Assembly (NCBI RefSeq): GCF_905120465.1
Contig: NZ_CAJHOF010000003.1
Span: 1-64,000, forward strand
Source: Campylobacter majalis
GTDB lineage: Bacteria > Campylobacterota > Campylobacteria > Campylobacterales > Campylobacteraceae
Direction: 5' to 3'
DNA length: 64,000 nucleotides
Both the position numbers and the translations under genes were made by a program. Below the pieces are notes generated by a model. The model searched no databases. It had not been told where the DNA came from and saw only the letters and a program-made list of their open reading frames with translations. Of this stretch, positions 35,553 through 44,660 are shown piece by piece; position 1 is the stretch's first letter; each line of letters starts with the position of its first letter.

Positions 35553-36731
35553 TTAGTAAAATATTTTAATTACTCTATCAAGAACCCCTTGGCAAAATGA
35601 TATTGCAATGCCGTAGTTTGTGATACTTATGCCACTTTTTTTAGCTTCATTTATACGGTTAATGATAAAGTTTTTATGTATCATACAACCACCACAATGA
35701 ATAATCAAAGCGTATTTGTTTAGATCATCTGGAAAGTCCTTGCCATTTGTATGGACAAATTTTAGTTCTTTTTGTGTTACTTTTTTAAGCAAATTTGGTA
35801 TCTTTACTCTTGCTATATCACCATCTTTTGCATTGTGAGTGCAGCCCTCTGCTATTAAAATAGTATCTTCATTTTTCAAATTTCTTATAGCATTAGCTCC
35901 TTTTACAAACTCGTTTAAATCGCCCTTTAATCTTGAAAAAAGTATAGAAAATGTGGTTATACTAATATTGCTTGGAGCCGATTTTACCACTTCTAAAACA
36001 CACTGAGAATCACACACGATTAAATCAGGATTAAATTTGCGACATATTTGACTTACATCGCTACTTTTTGTAACAACTACACTACAATCCTTGTCTAAAA
36101 TTTGCCTTATTGCTTGTACCTGTGGCAATATAAGTCTATCTTTTGGTGCTTCATCGTCGATTGGTGTTACCAAAATAACTACTTTATCTTGGTCTAAAAT
36201 TTCAAAAAATAAATCATTTGAATTTAAATTAAGTTTAGACGAAATTTCAATCATTTTTTTATAAATTTCATCTAAATTTAAAGCTGTTTTTGTCGATGTA
36301 AGTATGAAATTTTCACCACTTATTGTATCTAAAAACTCATCTTTTATTTGGCTTAAATCGCATTTATTTATTAACAAAAAATAGGGTTTTTTATTAAATT
36401 TTAACTCAGCAATTAAATCTTTCTCCTCTTTGTCAAACACTCCATTTTCACATACTATGATTGCTATATCTACGCTTTTTAAAGTATCTTTTGTGCGTTT
36501 TATACGCTCTTGCCCTAGCAAACTTTTATCATCAATTCCGGCTGTGTCAATAAGCAAAACAGCACCAAGTCCATGTATCTCAATCGGCTTTTCAACAATA
36601 TCAGTCGTTGTGCCTGATACATCTGAAACAATCGACACATCTTGATTTGCTAGCATATTCATAATGCTTGATTTTCCGACATTTGTGCGACCAAACAGTC
36701 CAATTCGTGTCCTTAAAAATTTTGCACTCAT
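35553..36731 (-). CDS. hydF: [FeFe]-hydrogenase maturation GTPase HydF
   Basis: 392 aa. The GTPase domain has G1 GRTNVGKSS at residues 14-22, DTAG and NKCD motifs. The C-terminal cluster-binding site CTH...HCGGC (CxH followed by HCxxC) is the HydF signature. HydF is the scaffold on which HydE and HydG products build the two-iron subcluster that is passed to HydA. Last gene of the hyd operon; its start overlaps hydE by four bases. Confidence 0.96.
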   Translation of the reverse strand: MSAKFLRTRIGLFGRTNVGKSSIMNMLANQDVSIVSDVSGTTTDIVEKPIEIHGLGAVLLIDTAGIDDKSLLGQERIKRTKDTLKSVDIAIIVCENGVFDKEEKDLIAELKFNKKPYFLLINKCDLSQIKDEFLDTISGENFILTSTKTALNLDEIYKKMIEISSKLNLNSNDLFFEILDQDKVVILVTPIDDEAPKDRLILPQVQAIRQILDKDCSVVVTKSSDVSQICRKFNPDLIVCDSQCVLEVVKSAPSNISITTFSILFSRLKGDLNEFVKGANAIRNLKNEDTILIAEGCTHNAKDGDIARVKIPNLLKKVTQKELKFVHTNGKDFPDDLNKYALIIHCGGCMIHKNFIINRINEAKKSGISITNYGIAISFCQGVLDRVIKIFY

Positions 36732-37780
36732 AAACCCATTCTCTCATTGTATCTTAAGCTATTTCCATTTGACAAAGAGACTTTTTCGCCGATATCAAAA
36801 AGCATATCGTTAAAATTTTTATATGTATTTTCAACACTCATATCAAGGCGAAATTTACCAGGATATAGACTGTAAAGCTCGTGATACTTTCCGCTCGTAA
36901 TTGACGGCATTATAACATTAGCTCCGCTTAAAAGTGCCATTTTCCTGCCATTTTGCCTATCTATACTCTCTAGTGCCGTTGTGGCTGGTATATTTATATC
37001 TACAAGCATTAGGCGAGTTATTGCATTTGCCTTTAAAACAAGCTTAATGTTTGCGACTTTTTCGTTACTTAGTGGTGTATTTTTAGATGGTATAAAAGGA
37101 CCTATTCCAACCATGTCAAAATCGTATTTCTTTAAAAAAAGCAAATCTTTTGCCATAATTTTATAAGTATATCCAGGAAGCCCTATAAGTAGCCCACTAC
37201 CAGTTTCATAGCCTAAATTTTTTAAATTTACTAAGCACTTTATGCGATTTTTTAAACTCATATTTGGATGAAATTTTTTATACAATGCTTTGTTTGTTGT
37301 TTCAATTCGTAACAAATACCGATCTGCTCCAGCATCTTTATACATCAGATACTGCTTATAACTTTTTTCGCCTAAGCTAAGCGTGATTTGCATACCAGTA
37401 TTTTTAATTTCCCTTAAAATTTCACACATCAACTCATCGCTAAAAGCCTGACTTTCACCAGATTGAAGCACTATGGTTTTATATCCGCTACTAGCTGCTT
37501 GTTTGGCATAGCCAATTATCTCGTAAGCACTCATTTTGTAGCGTTTTAACTCTTTGTTTGGTTTTCTTAAACCACAATAAAAACACTCTTTTTGACAAAT
37601 ATTTGAAATTTCAATCAAAGCCTTTAAATGAACTTCGCTTTTTGCATATTGCTTTCTAGTCGCATTTGCAAGCGCAAATAAATACTCATTACACTCATCA
37701 TCAGCTAAAATTTTCTCAAGCTTATAGGCTGAAATTTCACGATTTTTTGCTAGTTCATCTATGTATTTTAAAGATGACAA
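36728..37780 (-). CDS. hydE: [FeFe]-hydrogenase maturase HydE (radical SAM)
   Basis: 350 aa. The radical SAM motif CQKECFYC is near residues 63-70, with GSGLLIGLPGYTYKI and GIGPFIPSKNTPL as HydE-conserved segments. HydE helps build the dithiolate-bridged diiron precursor of the H-cluster. It overlaps hydG by 13 bases and hydF by four, so the three maturases are translationally coupled. Confidence 0.96.
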   Translation of the reverse strand: MSSLKYIDELAKNREISAYKLEKILADDECNEYLFALANATRKQYAKSEVHLKALIEISNICQKECFYCGLRKPNKELKRYKMSAYEIIGYAKQAASSGYKTIVLQSGESQAFSDELMCEILREIKNTGMQITLSLGEKSYKQYLMYKDAGADRYLLRIETTNKALYKKFHPNMSLKNRIKCLVNLKNLGYETGSGLLIGLPGYTYKIMAKDLLFLKKYDFDMVGIGPFIPSKNTPLSNEKVANIKLVLKANAITRLMLVDINIPATTALESIDRQNGRKMALLSGANVIMPSITSGKYHELYSLYPGKFRLDMSVENTYKNFNDMLFDIGEKVSLSNGNSLRYNERMGL

Positions 37781-39237
37781 TCCCTTGCTCCATTTTCCAT
37801 ATCTACTATAAGACCTCTTACTTTTTTAGCAACGTGCGGTAAGTTTTCATCAAGCTCACTTAGGTATTTTGGGATTATCTTATCGCCAAGCTCTTTTGCT
37901 TCATCAGAACCGTAATCTAACAAATACTCTTTTAATGTCAAAATAGCATTTGGCAAACAAAGATATTTAATTTTGGCATTTTTTGCAAACGGCATAAAGT
38001 GTTCTCCAGTCCTCCCCTCTCTGTAGCAAGATGTACAAAAGCTTGGAATTTTATCCTTTTTCATCACATTTAGCACAAACTCATCAATACATCTATTATC
38101 GCCAATTTTAAACTGGACTTTATTTAGCTCATCTTTTTTTGATTTATCATGATATCCGCCTATACCGATGTTTGTGCCTGCATCCATCTGGGAAATGCCG
38201 CATTTTTTTATAGCTTCATCGCGGATCTCTGGCTCTTCTCTAGCAGTTAAAATAAGTCCAGTAAAAGGACACATCAAGCGAATTATAGCTATCACACGTA
38301 AAAACTCATCGTCGCTTAATGCATATGGCATATTGTCATTTTGTGTGCCTGATGCTTTTTTGATACGTGGAAACGAGATAGTGTGGGGTCCTATGCCAAA
38401 AGTTGCTTCCAAACTCATCGCATGATAAAGTAGTCCCAACACTTCAAATTTATAATCATACAGTCCAAAAAGCACACCAATCGCAACATCGTCTAGCCCT
38501 GCCTTTAAAGCTCTATGTAGCCCAAAAACACGCCAATCATATATGCCTTTTAGGGTATTTTTTGGATGATATTTTGCATAAGTTTGCCTATGATATGTCT
38601 CTTGAAATATCTGAAACGTCCCAATTCCTTGCTTATGCACGTGTTGATACTCATCTTCAAACATTGGAGCCGCATTTATATTTACACGCCTTATGCTTAA
38701 ATTATTTTTCTTGACACTATAAATTTTACGCACACTATCGGCGATAAATTTATAATCACTCTTAGGATGCTCTCCAAATACAGCAATGATACGCTTTTGC
38801 CCCATATCAAGCACTGCATTTATTTCATCGACTAATTCATTGTCTGATAAAATTTTTTGCTCATGAGCCGTATTTGAAGTGGCAAATCCGCAATATTTGC
38901 AGTTATTTACACACGGACTAGCTACGTATAAAGGCGAAAAAAGCACCATTCTGTTGCCATAAACTTCCTCTTTTACGTAACTTGCCGCTTTAAAAATTTC
39001 ATCCCATAATTCGTCGTGGGTGTTGTTTAAAAGCACCGCTACATCGATTGGACTAAGCATCGTGCCACTTAGTGCGTTTTGCTTTGCCCTAGCTATCACA
39101 TCTAGTACATCTTGTTTGCTTGGGTTTTTTGTTTTTGTTAAAATTTCATCTATCTTATCATCATCGATGAAATTTTCATACTCATTTTTGCTAACCCAGT
39201 CTAAAATTCTCTCATATCTCTCACTCGCCCACGACAT
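37768..39237 (-). CDS. hydG: [FeFe]-hydrogenase maturase HydG (tyrosine lyase)
   Basis: 489 aa, ThiH-like radical SAM enzyme that cleaves tyrosine to make the CO and CN ligands of the H-cluster. The N-terminal radical SAM motif is CVNNCKYC (about residues 109-116), with a second cluster near the C terminus in CTSCYREGRTGEHFM, which provides the dangler iron site. RVNINAAPMFEDEY and GIGGYHDKSK are further HydG markers. It begins nine bases after the cytochrome b gene. Confidence 0.97.
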   Translation of the reverse strand: MSWASERYERILDWVSKNEYENFIDDDKIDEILTKTKNPSKQDVLDVIARAKQNALSGTMLSPIDVAVLLNNTHDELWDEIFKAASYVKEEVYGNRMVLFSPLYVASPCVNNCKYCGFATSNTAHEQKILSDNELVDEINAVLDMGQKRIIAVFGEHPKSDYKFIADSVRKIYSVKKNNLSIRRVNINAAPMFEDEYQHVHKQGIGTFQIFQETYHRQTYAKYHPKNTLKGIYDWRVFGLHRALKAGLDDVAIGVLFGLYDYKFEVLGLLYHAMSLEATFGIGPHTISFPRIKKASGTQNDNMPYALSDDEFLRVIAIIRLMCPFTGLILTAREEPEIRDEAIKKCGISQMDAGTNIGIGGYHDKSKKDELNKVQFKIGDNRCIDEFVLNVMKKDKIPSFCTSCYREGRTGEHFMPFAKNAKIKYLCLPNAILTLKEYLLDYGSDEAKELGDKIIPKYLSELDENLPHVAKKVRGLIVDMENGARDCHL

Positions 39238-39246
39238 AACAATCTC

Positions 39247-39936
39247 CTAATGATGGGAGGTAAGTCTAATGTCAGTATCAACAGCCATTAGATCTTGCTC
39301 TACCCATTTTGGTGCATGATGATGAGCATCTTCTAACGGCACATCACCATCACCAAACCTAAACATAGCTTTTAAATCTTCTGTATTTATTATAGCCAGT
39401 GGCATATGCACACAAAATGCTAAAACACTGGTTAAAATCGATCCCCAAACATGAAAATAAAACATCCATTTTGTGTAAATTTTGCCCATTGCTGCAGGGT
39501 ATGCATAAAGTAGCCAACCAGATACTATAAGCCCAAAAATCATAAACATAAATATCAAATAAGCTGCCTTTTGCCCAGCATTAAACCTACCTTGTGGAGC
39601 AACCTCTTCTGGTCCAAAATTTATCTTAAATAGCCTTCTTGGGTAGTTACCAAAATTTTTAAACCATCTAAAAGTATCCAAATCCCAAATGAGCAAATTT
39701 CTCATCATAAGCATAAATCTATCAAAATTTAGCACTACAAATCCGAAAAAATTCACCGTAAATGCCACGCCAATACCGATATGCCAATCCATCATCAACT
39801 CAGCATTTTCTGCACTTAGCAAATCAAAATATATAAGCACACCAGTGATGGTAAGCCCAATCCATGTGATTAAATTTACATTATGAAATACTTTTTCTGA
39901 TAGTGGGAATTTAAGCACCCTTCTTTCATTATGCAT
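39247..39936 (-). CDS. Hydrogenase-associated cytochrome b membrane subunit
   Basis: 229 aa, similar to the FdnI/HydC type of di-haem cytochrome b. About four membrane helices (20-40, 50-70, 122-145, 158-180) carry histidines suitable as haem ligands: KVFHNVN, DWHIGIG, FYFHVWG and CVHMP. It would take electrons from the periplasmic hydrogenase and pass them to menaquinone. It overlaps hydB by eight bases and ends in a histidine-rich cytoplasmic tail. Assignment to the hydrogenase rests on operon position. Confidence 0.88.
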   Translation of the reverse strand: MHNERRVLKFPLSEKVFHNVNLITWIGLTITGVLIYFDLLSAENAELMMDWHIGIGVAFTVNFFGFVVLNFDRFMLMMRNLLIWDLDTFRWFKNFGNYPRRLFKINFGPEEVAPQGRFNAGQKAAYLIFMFMIFGLIVSGWLLYAYPAAMGKIYTKWMFYFHVWGSILTSVLAFCVHMPLAIINTEDLKAMFRFGDGDVPLEDAHHHAPKWVEQDLMAVDTDIRLTSHH

Positions 39937-40276
39937 GACTTGCTCCTTGCAAAATTAAGTTTTTACGATCAAAATATGCATGAGTATGAAGCAGCTCTTC
40001 GGCTATCTCGCCCATTGGTTCGGTTTTTAAATCTGCATAAACCTGCATACAGCTTGGATTTTCATGTGAGCTTGTAAGATTTATACTTTGACAACGCTTA
40101 TCATCTTTATATAGCCCTTCTTGACGCTTAGCAATGTAGCTTTTGCGTTTTTTAATGATATCGGTTATGGCATATCCACTAATTGCAATAGCTGCAGTTA
40201 CTACTCCGCCTACTTTTAAAAAGTCACGTCTTGAGAAAATTTTACCGACTGGTTTTTCTACATATTGATATCTCAT
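39929..40276 (-). CDS. hydB: [FeFe]-hydrogenase small subunit HydB with Tat signal
   Basis: 115 aa. A twin-arginine signal (SRRDFLK at residues 15-21, followed by a hydrophobic stretch VVTAAIAISGYAITD) marks export of the folded enzyme. The mature part has the iron-hydrogenase small-subunit pattern KSYIAKRQEGLYKDD, SHENPSCMQVYAD. It wraps around the large subunit and carries it through the Tat system, as in Desulfovibrio HydAB. It starts 11 bases after hydA. Confidence 0.93.
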   Translation of the reverse strand: MRYQYVEKPVGKIFSRRDFLKVGGVVTAAIAISGYAITDIIKKRKSYIAKRQEGLYKDDKRCQSINLTSSHENPSCMQVYADLKTEPMGEIAEELLHTHAYFDRKNLILQGASHA

Positions 40277-40287
40277 AGTCTCTCCTT

Positions 40288-41637
40288 TTACGCTCTAAGT
40301 GGAAGTGGAAGAAGTGGGTGTAGCCATGATGTCCCCATGGCATGAACCGGCTGTCCGCCACCATTTACGCAACCACCAGGACAGTTCATCACCTCGATAA
40401 AATGATACTTATTAACATCTTTTGTGATATGTTTAATAATAGTATTTAAGTTTTTAGAAGCTCCATTTACAACGGCTACTTTTAACCTTAAAACTTTACC
40501 TTCGTAGTCTTTTAAAGGTATTGGTATCTCAGCCTCTGTTAAATCATTATCATAACCTCTAACAGGCGTTAAATCAGGATCTTTTAACTCAACTCCAGAT
40601 AGTAAAAAATATGCCGTCCTAAGAGCTGCTTCCATAACGCCACCACTGTTGCCAAATATCGTTCCAGCACCAGTATATACATTCATTAAATTATCTGGAT
40701 AATCATCTGAACTATTTAGTGGATTTATACCCTTGCGTCTAAATATCTCAGCCAAGTCCCTTGCCGTTAGCACTGCGTCAATGTCAGCAAAATTTTTAGT
40801 ATCGCTTGGAATTTCTTTAGTTTTTTTAAGGTATTTATAGGCTGAGTTAAACTCCGGTCTGCTAGCTTCATAAATTTTAGCAGTGCATGGTGTGATTGAA
40901 ACCATATAAATATCGCGCGGATCTTGCTTCCAAACATATTTTGCCGCCCAAGTTTTAGCTAATGCACCACCCATTTGGATAGGTGATTTTGCACCTGAGA
41001 TATGCGGAATTAATTCAGGGTGAAAAATCTCAGCATTTCTTATCCATGCTGGACAACAGCTAGTAAAATGTGGGAATGGATGATGTGCCATATGCTCTAA
41101 ATCATGCCCTTTTTCGCCCAAAATCCAGTATTTTATCTTTTTAACTAGCTCAGTGCCTTCTTCTAATATAGTCTGATCTGCACTGAAATTTACATCATAC
41201 ATGTTAAACCCAGCCTCTTCAAGAGCATTATACATCTTATTTATAGTAAGCTCTCCTGGCTTAGCACCAAATTCTTCAGCAATGGCAACACGTATAGCTG
41301 GAGCTGGATGTGCAACAACAAATGAACGCTTGTCATCTAGTTTTTGCATAACTTCATCCACAAAACTCATCTGCTCAATCACGCCAAACGGACAATTTAT
41401 CAAACACTGCCCACATGCAACACAGGCATTTTGGTCGATTTTGTGAGATACGCCAAGTGTTCCTTCAATCGCATCAGTTGGACAAAACGAGCTACACGTA
41501 TCGCACCCAACACACTCATCTTGATTTATTCTAATTATGCCTCTTAACTCACCCTTTCGGTAAGTTCCCTCAAACTCAGCCTCTCCACCTCTGCTATCCG
41601 AAGTCGGCGAAAAGGTTTTTATGGTATAAACATCCAA
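40288..41637 (-). CDS. hydA: Periplasmic [FeFe]-hydrogenase large subunit HydA
   Basis: 449 aa. Two N-terminal [4Fe-4S] motifs (CVGCDTCSSFCP and CVACGQCLINCP, residues 40-90) feed the H-cluster domain with its three signatures: FTSCCPAW, TPCTAKIYEA and NCPGGCVNGGGQP. No signal peptide is present, in keeping with export on HydB's Tat signal. The start is a TTG at 41637 with a strong AGGAGG six bases upstream. First gene of hydA-hydB-cytb-hydG-hydE-hydF. It probably oxidises H2 in the periplasm. Confidence 0.96.
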   Translation of the reverse strand: MDVYTIKTFSPTSDSRGGEAEFEGTYRKGELRGIIRINQDECVGCDTCSSFCPTDAIEGTLGVSHKIDQNACVACGQCLINCPFGVIEQMSFVDEVMQKLDDKRSFVVAHPAPAIRVAIAEEFGAKPGELTINKMYNALEEAGFNMYDVNFSADQTILEEGTELVKKIKYWILGEKGHDLEHMAHHPFPHFTSCCPAWIRNAEIFHPELIPHISGAKSPIQMGGALAKTWAAKYVWKQDPRDIYMVSITPCTAKIYEASRPEFNSAYKYLKKTKEIPSDTKNFADIDAVLTARDLAEIFRRKGINPLNSSDDYPDNLMNVYTGAGTIFGNSGGVMEAALRTAYFLLSGVELKDPDLTPVRGYDNDLTEAEIPIPLKDYEGKVLRLKVAVVNGASKNLNTIIKHITKDVNKYHFIEVMNCPGGCVNGGGQPVHAMGTSWLHPLLPLPLRA

Positions 41638-41689
41638 AATAAACCTCCTAAGTAAAATAGTTACATTTGTATTTTATTTAATGAACCAT

Positions 41690-41714
41690 TGTTATTATTA
41701 ACGCAAAAATAACA
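41690..41714. promoter_or_regulatory. Operator-like inverted repeat upstream of hydA
   Basis: TGTTATT-N11-AATAACA, 53-77 bases upstream of the hydA TTG. As I recall, the H. pylori NikR box is TATWATT-N11-AATWATA, so each half-site differs by one base and the spacing is identical. Nickel-dependent control is an inference; the DNA is AT-rich enough for a chance match. Confidence 0.4.
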
Positions 41715-42490
41715 TTGTTGAATTATCTAGTAAATAATCTTAATTTTTAATTAAATCTGAAATTTTAAATCTACTTTGAAATCTTTAATTAATAATTATT
41801 TTCATATTATGTATTTTAAGAATAATAAATAAAATATATCCAAATAACGCAATAAACATAAATTTTATGTAAATTGTATATAAATTTTTGTTTTTTAAAA
41901 ACTACAAAATATAATAAAATTTAAATTTTGTATTACACTTATGATTTTTTTTAAAACAACAAGAATTATCATTAAAGCCACATCTTAATTTTTATACTAA
42001 AAACATAACAGTTGCATATTTTAAAAGATTATTTATAAGCAATTTGCGGCTATTAATACTCTTGTAAATTTCACAAATAACACCAAATTGCTACCTTGCA
42101 ACAAGTAAAATTAAAAACAAATATATTTGTGATCTTAAAATTTAAAAACCAAACTTAGATAAATTTATTTTTTATAATTATTTTTACTTCACAAAAGCAC
42201 TTTGCTTGACTTTGATCACCACCATCGCCATTGAGTGGTCTTAGAAGTTTTGCAAAAACATCGCAAAGATTTTAAAAATTAAAATATATAAAAGTTGTTT
42301 TTTGTTTTGTAAACGATGACTTCATAAAAGCAAAACATACAAGACGCTAAAATTTTGAGTGCTTTACAAACACAAATTAAAGAAATTTGTAAAAACCTTT
42401 ATTAAAAATAGTTCTTACAAAGCAAATACGCAGTAAGGTAAAAAATCAAGCATTTTTATTGACTTAAAAGAGTGCAAGAAAATATCTATT

Positions 42491-42534
42491 TTTTGCTTAC
42501 AACTACGAGCAAAGCAAGGTAAAATTTGATTAAA
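42491..42534 (+). repeat. Dispersed intergenic repeat, copy 3
   Basis: Pairs with 22771-22815 (34 of 44 positions; all nine substitutions are transitions). CTACGAGC matches the minus strand of the tandem unit at 11504-11565 exactly, followed by further similarity. Confidence 0.5.
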
Positions 42535-42690
42535 TTTTGATAGAAAGTATTGCAAATAACAATACAAAATTCTATTAAATTATTTGTTAATTTAAAAATT
42601 GTAACAAAATCATTAAATCTAGTATAGTTTTATTCTAAGACCTTATTTATGTAGCTTTTGCTTGTTATTAGGAATTTTAATAAAGTAATC

Positions 42691-42717
42691 AACCAAAAAG
42701 AAACTCTCTTTTTGGTT
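42691..42717 (-). terminator. Hairpin after the response-regulator gene
   Basis: A perfect 11-bp stem (42691-42701 with 42707-42717) with a 5-base loop lies 53 bases beyond the stop of the response-regulator gene. There is no clean T-run on the minus strand, so it may act as an end-protecting structure rather than a strict intrinsic terminator. Confidence 0.5.
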
Positions 42718-42769
42718 AAAATTTAAAATATTTTGACAACAAATAAATCAAAATACAAAAGATGTAGTT

Positions 42770-43453
42770 TTATAAATCTACATCAATTTTATAGCCAAGT
42801 CCTGGAGCATTTTTGATAAAATCAGGACCGACTTTATCTCTTATACGTTTTACAAAAGTGCGTATAGCAGCCTCGCTAACACTTTCACCTATCCAAACAA
42901 CATTTTTTATATCATCATGTAAAACAACCGTGCCTAAACGCTTAATTAGCAACGTAATAAAGGCTAACTCTTTTTTTGTTAATGCTATTTCTTTACCATC
43001 TTTAATTAATACTCTTTTGGTTTTATTAAAGCTATATCCTTTGGCAAGCTCCGTTATATTTGTTGCTTCAATTTTTGTTTTTGCAATTATTTCAAGCACA
43101 CCTAAAAGTTCATCCATATCAACTGGTTTAAGTATGTATTTATCCACGCTTACATCTATAGCACGTAGCAGTTTTTCTTTTTCGCTATGAGCAGAAATCG
43201 CTACAACTGGAGTATTTGGAGATATCTGTTTAATCTGTGCGGTCATATCAAGTCCATCTACTATCGGCATGGCTATATCGCTTATTACTATATCAGGATT
43301 GTATTTTTTGAATTTTTTAAGTCCCTCATCTCCATTTTGAGCCGTAATAACTGCATGAAATTCATCTTTTAATATTTCATGCATAAGTTTTCTTGTGTCA
43401 TTTTCATCTTCAACAATTAAAATGGTTAATTTATTTAACGCATCACTCACCAA
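42770..43453 (-). CDS. OmpR-type response regulator
   Basis: 227 aa. The receiver domain (10-125) has acidic pocket residues in LIVEDEND, the phospho-acceptor Asp59 (VISDIAMP) and conserved Lys in YILKPVD. The C-terminal winged helix (about 145-227) has KELAFITLLIKRLGTVV and SEAAIRTFVKRIRDKVG. It overlaps the sensor kinase gene by 11 bases. From memory the C. jejuni orthologue lies directly after ccoN; here the hyd operon separates the two. The target genes are unknown; hyd or cco control is only suggested by position. Confidence 0.93.
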   Translation of the reverse strand: MVSDALNKLTILIVEDENDTRKLMHEILKDEFHAVITAQNGDEGLKKFKKYNPDIVISDIAMPIVDGLDMTAQIKQISPNTPVVAISAHSEKEKLLRAIDVSVDKYILKPVDMDELLGVLEIIAKTKIEATNITELAKGYSFNKTKRVLIKDGKEIALTKKELAFITLLIKRLGTVVLHDDIKNVVWIGESVSEAAIRTFVKRIRDKVGPDFIKNAPGLGYKIDVDL

Positions 43454-44660
43454 TTTCTCCTTTTATCGGTATTTTAATTTTAAAACAAGCTCCATTATTC
43501 TCATTTTTAACATCTATATTGCCATCAAGTCTATCAATAATAAGCTTAGACATATAAAGACCTATTCCAGTGCCTTGTGATGAATGCTTAGTAGTAAAAT
43601 AAGGTTCAAAAATTTTATCTTTTATACTATCATCTATCCCGCCAGCAGCATCACACACCATCACAACAGCACAATCATCTTGCTTGAAAATTTTAACCAA
43701 AATATGCTTTTGCTCTATTTCACGCTCCAAATATGCATCTTTTGCGTTATTTAATAAATTTATAATAACCTGCGTGAGTTGAGATTTATAGCCATAAATT
43801 TCGCTATCATCTTCAAGTTTTATAAAAATTTTAACACCATGCCTTTCAAATGTGCCTTGAAGCATATGGACTGAATTTTTAACAGCATTTAAGATAGAAA
43901 AATGCTCTGGCATATTATTTGAAGAGAAAAAATTTCTAAAATCCTCAATTGTGTTTGACATATTTTTAATCAAGCTTTTACAATGCTGGTATGACTCTTC
44001 AAGACTGCTTTTGTCTTTTTTCATTTTATATAAACTTATGCTAAGCTCATTTAGCGGCTGTCTCCATTGATGTGCGATATTAGCTATCATCTCACCCATG
44101 CTAGCCAAACGAGATTGAACTAGTAGCATTTTTGTTTTTTCTTCATTCTTTTCTATCTCAATTTTAACAATATCCTTAAGATTTTCATTTAATTTTTTAA
44201 GCTCAGCAGTTTTTTCATGCACTAAAGCCTCTAAATTTTCATTTAATTTTTTAAGCTCACTTTCTTGTTTTATTAGGCGTTCATTTGCCTCTATAAGCAT
44301 TGTGGTATCGTATCTAAGAGCAATAAATTCTTCAATCTCTCCATTTGGTTTAAGTATTGGAAAAATTGTTGTATTTAAATATACTGTTTTGCCATCTTTT
44401 GTAATATTTTTCGCAACCGCTTTATAAACCTTTTTTGACAATATCGTGTCCCATAAAATTTTAAAGCTCTCTTTTTTAACATCGGGATGACGCACAATAT
44501 TATGATTTTTGCCTATTAATTCATCCTTGCTATATCCACTAATTTTGCAAAATTCATCATTTACAAATGTGATAATGCCATTTATATCGGTCTTGGATAC
44601 AATATTGCTTTGTTCTATAGCATGCTGATATTGATTAAATCTTGCTTGTATATTATGCAT
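43443..44660 (-). CDS. PAS-domain sensor histidine kinase
   Basis: 405 aa and without a membrane segment, so probably cytosolic. A PAS domain (about residues 10-115: DINGIITFVNDEFCKISGYS) precedes a coiled coil (130-190), the phospho-acceptor region NIAHQWRQPLNEL near residue 200, and a HATPase domain (INLLNNAKDA, GGIDDSIKDKIFEPYFTTK, GTGIGLYMSKL). The PAS resembles redox/aerotaxis types (Aer-like), so an electron-transport or redox cue is plausible. Cognate of the adjacent response regulator; overlaps the TauE-like gene by eight bases. Confidence 0.93.
   Translation of the reverse strand: MHNIQARFNQYQHAIEQSNIVSKTDINGIITFVNDEFCKISGYSKDELIGKNHNIVRHPDVKKESFKILWDTILSKKVYKAVAKNITKDGKTVYLNTTIFPILKPNGEIEEFIALRYDTTMLIEANERLIKQESELKKLNENLEALVHEKTAELKKLNENLKDIVKIEIEKNEEKTKMLLVQSRLASMGEMIANIAHQWRQPLNELSISLYKMKKDKSSLEESYQHCKSLIKNMSNTIEDFRNFFSSNNMPEHFSILNAVKNSVHMLQGTFERHGVKIFIKLEDDSEIYGYKSQLTQVIINLLNNAKDAYLEREIEQKHILVKIFKQDDCAVVMVCDAAGGIDDSIKDKIFEPYFTTKHSSQGTGIGLYMSKLIIDRLDGNIDVKNENNGACFKIKIPIKGEIGE

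Larger units (their letters stand above)
41638..42769. other. Gene-free 1.1-kb gap upstream of hydA
   Basis: No gene is supported on either strand. From left to right it holds the hydA promoter region with a 7-bp/11/7-bp inverted repeat (41690-41714), a very AT-rich stretch, a decayed dispersed repeat (42491-42534) and a strong hairpin (42691-42717) that probably ends the response-regulator transcript. Confidence 0.6.

Noticed and set aside
42590-42690. Possible tRNA or small RNA in the gap upstream of hydA
   Set aside because: No tRNA T-loop motif (GGTTCGAAT-like) or cloverleaf is present; only the isolated hairpin at 42691-42717 is convincing.
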